25,831 nucleotides of DNA from an uncultured Alphaproteobacteria bacterium (lineage in GTDB: Bacteria; Pseudomonadota; Alphaproteobacteria; CAAHEQ01; UBA3637). The notes under the pieces were generated by a model that worked only from the letters and a program-made list of their open reading frames with translations, searched no databases and was not told where the DNA came from. The DNA lies in the NCBI GenBank assembly GCA_937888725.1, contig CALARE010000029.1:1-25831 (forward strand), in the 5' to 3' direction. Each line of letters opens with the position of its first letter. The first letter of the stretch is position 1. The translations under genes and the position numbers were made by a program. Shown here piece by piece: positions 22,593-25,831 of the stretch.

Positions 22593-23681
22593 ATGACAAA
22601 AAAAATTGGTATTTTAACAAGTGGTGGTGACTGTTCAGGGTTGAACAGTGTCATTCGTGATGTGGTTTTTGCCGCAACTCAAAAAGGATGGGATGTTGTG
22701 GGCATTTTTGATGCAACAGATGGTTTATTTTCTCGTCCAATGCGTTACCGTGATTTAAAGGTGGCGGATTTTGATTTCCCATATGCGGCATTGGGTGGTA
22801 CAATGCTTGGGACGAATAACACGGGCAACCCACATATTCAGAAAAAAGGGGATGGCACAACGGAAGAACTCACTGATGAACAGCTTAATGAACGTTTCAA
22901 AGCGGGTGTTCAAGAGCTTGGCATTTCAGCCCTTGTTGTTGTTGGTGGTGATGGCTCCATGGCAATTGTCAGCAAGTATTGCAAAATGGCGGGTATTTCA
23001 ATGATTGGGATTCCTAAAACAATTGACAATGATGCACCAGGTACAGATATGGCAATTGGTTTTTCAACAGCGATTGGTGTTGTGACAAACGCACTTGACA
23101 ATTTAACAACAACCGCCACATCACATAACCGTATTATGGTTGCTGAAGTGATGGGCCGTGGGGCAGGGCATTTGGCATTAGAAGCTGGTGTTGCTGGGTT
23201 TGCTGATGTGATTTTAATTCCAGAAGTTAAATATACATATGAAGGCGTTGTCAATAAGTTAAAAGAAATTCAAAAAGCGGGGAAACGCTTTGGCTTGGTT
23301 GTGGTTGCTGAAGGGGTTAAAACACCAGAGGGGAAACACATTTTTGCAGCGAATGGAAAGACATTCCAAGGTGTTTCTCAATACTTTGTTGAGCATTTGC
23401 AAGCGGATGGCTTTAATGTGCGTGCAAACGTGTTGGGTCACATTCAAAGAGCGGGTGTCCCTGTTCCTGGGGATCGTTTGTTAGCGGCTCGTTTTGCTGT
23501 TCGTGCGATTGAATTAATTGATAAAGGTGAAAACAACCGTGTTGTTGCTTATCAAGATGGTGAAGTCACGGATATGGATTTAAATGCTGTTCTTAAAATT
23601 GCAAATACGCCTGTTGATCCCAAAGGGTCTTTGGTTCAAACGGCAAAAGCTTTGGGCATTTATATTGGTGAAGTTGAATAA
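22593..23681 (+). CDS. pfkA: 6-phosphofructokinase, group III (G104/K124 type)
   Basis: Phosphorylates fructose 6-phosphate to fructose 1,6-bisphosphate in glycolysis. Motifs: LTSGGDCSGLNSVIR (9-22), VVGGDGSM (116-123), PKTIDND (141-147) with catalytic Asp145, MGRGAGHLAL, and HIQRAG. Phosphoryl-donor residues (E. coli numbering) are Gly104 (here Gly121) and Lys124 (here Lys142). PPi enzymes typically have Asp104 with Lys124 and classical ATP enzymes Gly104 with Gly124; Gly104 with Lys124 is the mixed pattern of group III ATP-PFKs. ATP as the donor is therefore more likely, though family models often label this group pyrophosphate-dependent. AGAGAGG precedes the start, 18 nt after lptB, so it is probably in the same operon. 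Confidence 0.9.
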   Translation: MTKKIGILTSGGDCSGLNSVIRDVVFAATQKGWDVVGIFDATDGLFSRPMRYRDLKVADFDFPYAALGGTMLGTNNTGNPHIQKKGDGTTEELTDEQLNERFKAGVQELGISALVVVGGDGSMAIVSKYCKMAGISMIGIPKTIDNDAPGTDMAIGFSTAIGVVTNALDNLTTTATSHNRIMVAEVMGRGAGHLALEAGVAGFADVILIPEVKYTYEGVVNKLKEIQKAGKRFGLVVVAEGVKTPEGKHIFAANGKTFQGVSQYFVEHLQADGFNVRANVLGHIQRAGVPVPGDRLLAARFAVRAIELIDKGENNRVVAYQDGEVTDMDLNAVLKIANTPVDPKGSLVQTAKALGIYIGEVE

Positions 23682-23696
23682 TATGCTGAATGCTAC

Positions 23697-23725
23697 TTGC
23701 ATTTTATAAAAAAAAGCATTATACT
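23697..23725 (+). promoter_or_regulatory. Promoter of the YdcH-like gene
   Basis: TTGCAT (23697-23702), exactly 17-nt spacer, TATACT (23720-23725), just downstream of the pfk stop and 25 nt before the next start codon. This suggests that the small gene is transcribed on its own. Confidence 0.65.
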
Positions 23726-23750
23726 AAGATATGTAACAAAGGAGTTTATA

Positions 23751-23921
23751 ATGGATAAAATTGAAAAACATTTAAAAGCATTAAAAGATAAACACGCAGA
23801 TTTAGATGCAAAATTGGCTGAAGAAGAAGCACGTCCTTTACCTGATAGCTTGAAAATTCAAGAATATAAAAAACAAAAATTAGCTGTAAAGCAAGAGATT
23901 GAATCAATCGAAAATAAATAA
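23751..23921 (+). CDS. YdcH/DUF465 family small protein
   Basis: A 56-aa helical protein of the DUF465/YdcH family, common and of unknown function in alphaproteobacteria. It begins MDKIEKHLKALKDKHADLDAKL and has the family pattern L-K-x-K-H-x-x-L-D-x-x-L, then a loop with RPLPDS and a second helix beginning KIQEYKKQKLAVKQEI. Two antiparallel helices forming a small coiled coil are likely. The start is set by AAAGGAG before the ATG at 23751; an upstream in-frame start has no ribosome binding site. It has its own promoter and its own terminator, so it is a single-gene unit. Confidence 0.85.
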   Translation: MDKIEKHLKALKDKHADLDAKLAEEEARPLPDSLKIQEYKKQKLAVKQEIESIENK

Positions 23922-23933
23922 TTTTTAACGGAT

Positions 23934-23963
23934 AAAAAAGCCCTCAATTGAGGGCTTTTTTTT
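23934..23963 (+). terminator. Bidirectional intrinsic terminator
   Basis: Perfect stem GCCCTC / GAGGGC around AATT, flanked by A6 on the left and T8 on the right, so it can act on both strands. It lies 12 nt after the YdcH-like stop codon. Confidence 0.92.
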
Positions 23964-23964
23964 A

Positions 23965-23994
23965 TTGACATTCGTATTTGAATACGGTTAAAAT
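23965..23994 (+). promoter_or_regulatory. Promoter of the MFS gene with an operator-like dyad
   Basis: TTGACA (23965-23970), 18-nt spacer, TAAAAT (23989-23994). Within the spacer is the perfect inverted repeat CGTATT-TG-AATACG (23973-23986), placed where a repressor or MerR-type regulator would bind. No regulator gene is adjacent. Confidence 0.55.
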
Positions 23995-24000
23995 GCTTTT

Positions 24001-24033
24001 CAAGCGTGTATATAAGTATATGCTTGTTTTTTT
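24001..24033 (+). terminator. Leader hairpin with U-run upstream of the MFS gene (attenuator-like)
   Basis: CAAGC (24001-24005) pairs with GCTTG (24022-24026). The stem extends inward to about 11 bp including G-U pairs, closing a 4-nt loop, and is followed by T7 (24027-24033) and G5. It lies between the predicted transcription start and the ATG at 24064, so it could stop transcription early. Confidence 0.5.
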
Positions 24034-24063
24034 GGGGGATTAGATTTTTTTTAGGAGATATAA

Positions 24064-25284
24064 ATGTTTGCCAACCCTTTGAAAGTATTTAACTTTTCAA
24101 CATTTTTGCAAACGCAAATTTTAATGTTGCCTGTGTTGTTATTCTTTTATCAAGAAAATGGTTTAACAGCTGGGGATTTCTTTTTATTTCAAGGTATATT
24201 TTCAATAACAGCCCTTTTATTTGAAATACCTTCTGGTTATTTAGGTGATATTTTCCCGCGTCGCAATATGTTGATTTTTTCATTTTCAATGTTTTTGCTC
24301 CGTTTGGTTTTATGGTCGATTTTGGTGGCAGGTTTTGAACCATTTAAGGCGAATGCTTATTGGATTATTCTGGCGGGGGAAGTTTTATATTCTCTTTCAA
24401 AAGCGTCCTATGCTGGGGTGGCAGATGGCTATATTTATGATTATTTGAAAAGTCAAAATAAAACAAATCGGATGTTGCAACGCTATGGCAAAATGAATTT
24501 TTGTATGTCGATTGGAACGGCAATTGCCTCCTTTGTTGGTCCTATTTTGTATAAAAAGTACGGTTTCCCTGTTTTAATTACGATTGAAATACTCTTTAAT
24601 GTTTCAGCCATTGGGTTGCTTTTCTTATTGCCCAAAGTGCCATCAGCAAGAAAGCGGATTAAAGGGCTTAAGGCAAAGTATAAAGAATTGTTCCAAATCT
24701 CAAAAAATGCCCTTCAAAATCAAAAGATTAAGTATTATATGTTTTATTCTGGTATGCTTGCTGGGACAACAATGGTGTTCGTGTGGAGCTTTCAACCACT
24801 GATGAAAACAGCGGGAATCCCAGTTGTCTTATTTGGTGTGATTTATGCGATTAATCACGGTTGTAGAGCATTGGCAGGGATTTTGTTGCCCAAGACAATT
24901 GGCTTTTTATCACTTAAAACATTGGGCAAGGTTACATTTATCATGTTTGTGATATCCTTTTTGTCTTGTGCCGCAGTTGTGCGTTTTCAATCACCTGTAT
25001 TAGGGTTTATTTTACTCACCTTTATTTGTATTGTAATTGGCTTTCAATGGTCATTTACAATGGGGAATATTTCAAGATTGCACACCTATGTTGGGTCAGA
25101 AGAACGCTCAACCGTTGCCTCGGTGAATAATATGATTTCAAGATCGATTGCGGGCGGATTATTAATCTTATTTAAATTTTTGCTAGATGATATTTCGCTT
25201 CAAAATTCATTCTTCGTGTATCTATCGATTTTCTTGATTTCGCTTTACCCGTTGATAAAGATTTTAAAAAGTCAAGACGCGTGA
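24064..25284 (+). CDS. Major facilitator superfamily transporter
   Basis: A 406-aa integral inner-membrane protein with about 12 hydrophobic segments, in two six-helix halves joined near residues 190-215 by a basic cytoplasmic loop (KRIKGLKAKYKELFQISKNA). The MFS loop 2-3 motif is present as PSGYLGDIFPRRNMLIFSF (residues 56-74; motif A G-x-x-x-D-x-x-x-R-R). Proton-coupled uptake or efflux is expected; the substrate is unknown. The overall pattern (short N-terminus, FEIPSG in helix 2) resembles drug/metabolite efflux-type MFS proteins. AGGAG precedes the ATG. It is a single-gene unit with a dyad-bearing promoter and an attenuator-like leader, so its expression is probably regulated, as for many efflux pumps. 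Confidence 0.87.
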   Translation: MFANPLKVFNFSTFLQTQILMLPVLLFFYQENGLTAGDFFLFQGIFSITALLFEIPSGYLGDIFPRRNMLIFSFSMFLLRLVLWSILVAGFEPFKANAYWIILAGEVLYSLSKASYAGVADGYIYDYLKSQNKTNRMLQRYGKMNFCMSIGTAIASFVGPILYKKYGFPVLITIEILFNVSAIGLLFLLPKVPSARKRIKGLKAKYKELFQISKNALQNQKIKYYMFYSGMLAGTTMVFVWSFQPLMKTAGIPVVLFGVIYAINHGCRALAGILLPKTIGFLSLKTLGKVTFIMFVISFLSCAAVVRFQSPVLGFILLTFICIVIGFQWSFTMGNISRLHTYVGSEERSTVASVNNMISRSIAGGLLILFKFLLDDISLQNSFFVYLSIFLISLYPLIKILKSQDA

Positions 25285-25302
25285 TATTTGGGTTTTATAA
25301 AG

Positions 25303-25338
25303 TGGGGCAGGTGTGCTAACGCTTGCCCTATTTTTTTT
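25303..25338 (+). terminator. Intrinsic terminator of the MFS gene
   Basis: GGGCA (25305-25309) pairs with TGCCC (25324-25328), extendable outward by a G-U and a T-A pair, with a 14-nt inner loop, then T8 (25331-25338). It lies 20 nt after the stop codon. The stem is short, so termination may be incomplete. Confidence 0.65.
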
Positions 25339-25389
25339 AGCTTTAATGCGAAAGTAAAATTTGTTAGATTGTAAACAGCTCTTTTATTA

Positions 25390-25831
25390 AGTCCTCTCCT
25401 GTACCCATTAGCAAAAACCACCACACCCAACCGTAAGACCTTTCCCATGTCTGTCACCAAGTCCCATTCTGCGTCCATTAGCCACCTTGCACCAAATTTA
25501 AGCCGTCATCTGTTGGCTTGCTAAGGCACCACCAGCACCTGACCACAACCACCCGCCACCTCGGATGGCACAACGCAATACGCCGACCAGCAACCGCTCA
25601 CCACCTCGGACGGCTCCACCAACACGTAACTCAGCAACACCCACCACCTCGGATGGCACAACGCAATACGTCACCCAGCAACCATCCGCACCTCGGATGG
25701 CACAACGCAACACCCCGACCGCAACAACCGCCACCTCGGACGGCTCCACCAGTACCCCAACCGCAACCACCGCCAGCTCGGATGGCACAACGCAATACGC
25801 CGACCAGCAACCGCTCACCACCTCGGACGGC
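25390..25831 (+). repeat. C-rich tandem array 3 (42-45-bp units), running off the window
   Basis: The non-coding end of the window becomes C-rich from about 25390. From 25561 a regular tandem array appears: TCGGA cores at 25561, 25606, 25649, 25693, 25736, 25778 and 25823 give spacings of 45, 43, 44, 43, 42 and 45 bp. Units are of two kinds, A (TCGGATGGCACAACGC) and B (TCGGACGGCTCCACC), in the order A B A A B A B. The 54-bp segment 25561-25614 recurs exactly at 25778-25831. Spacings not divisible by three argue against a coding repeat. Open frames on either strand are low-complexity. Confidence 0.85.

Noticed and set aside
22593..23681. Labelling this gene as a pyrophosphate-dependent phosphofructokinase.
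   Set aside because: The donor-site glycine (GGDGS) instead of aspartate points to ATP; the PPi label would rest only on Lys124 and overall family similarity.
25498..25821. 107-codon minus-strand frame through array 3 giving Val/Gly/Cys-rich repeats.
   Set aside because: Unit spacings of 42-45 bp shift the frame between units, so the apparent protein repeat is not maintained; no start signals.
25561..25831. Array 3 considered as a CRISPR array.
   Set aside because: The sequence between cores is itself repeated and the units are contiguous and variable; there are no unique spacers of constant length and no cas genes.

Overview
The window is AT-rich bacterial chromosome, densely coding. The best guess is an uncultured, fermentative, host-associated (gut-type) alphaproteobacterium. 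Evidence for this: a FYDLN-acid zinc-ribbon protein sits next to cmk-rpsA, and an RNase D / KdsD / Lpt cluster is present, both typical alphaproteobacterial neighbourhoods. A pyruvate formate-lyase activase indicates anaerobic fermentation, and an ankyrin-repeat protein suggests a host or eukaryote-rich habitat. The lineage is inferred from gene content, not from a database search.

Layout. Positions 96-857 (-) hold pflA, divergent from an ankyrin-repeat protein (1012-2655, +). A minus-strand operon (5364 to 2799) runs FYDLN protein, YqgE/AlgH protein, membrane-anchored GT2 glycosyltransferase and a 151-aa unknown. cmk and rpsA follow on the plus strand (5464-7896), closed by a strong intrinsic terminator. 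An accessory region (7940-11303) contains a possible tiny lipoprotein ORF, a 32-bp direct repeat, two C-rich repeat tracts and, between the tracts, a 759-aa orphan protein with a very good promoter. A coiled-coil orphan (11304-12284, -) is divergent from a 73-aa orphan plus a GNAT acetyltransferase (12444-13155, +).

The most coherent functional unit is a six-gene minus-strand operon (18722 to 13186) with almost no intergenic space. Its order is a secreted DUF1566/lectin-like protein, a periplasmic aryl-sulfate sulfotransferase (ASST), a TauE/SafE permease, CysD, CysN and a small secreted protein. It joins cytoplasmic sulfate activation to periplasmic sulfuryl transfer with no APS kinase or APS reductase in the cluster.

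A plus-strand operon (18860-23681) runs RNase D, KdsD, an apparent LptC-LptA fusion, LptB and a group III phosphofructokinase. It links Kdo synthesis and LPS export to glycolysis. The window ends with a YdcH/DUF465 small protein, an MFS transporter with an attenuator-like leader, and a third C-rich tandem array (period about 44 bp) that runs off the end.

The main points worth following up are the sulfur operon, the LptC-LptA fusion, and the family of C-rich intergenic arrays. The arrays occur only downstream of plus-strand genes and could act as Rho-utilisation sites. No tRNA, rRNA, CRISPR, transposase or recombinase gene was seen.
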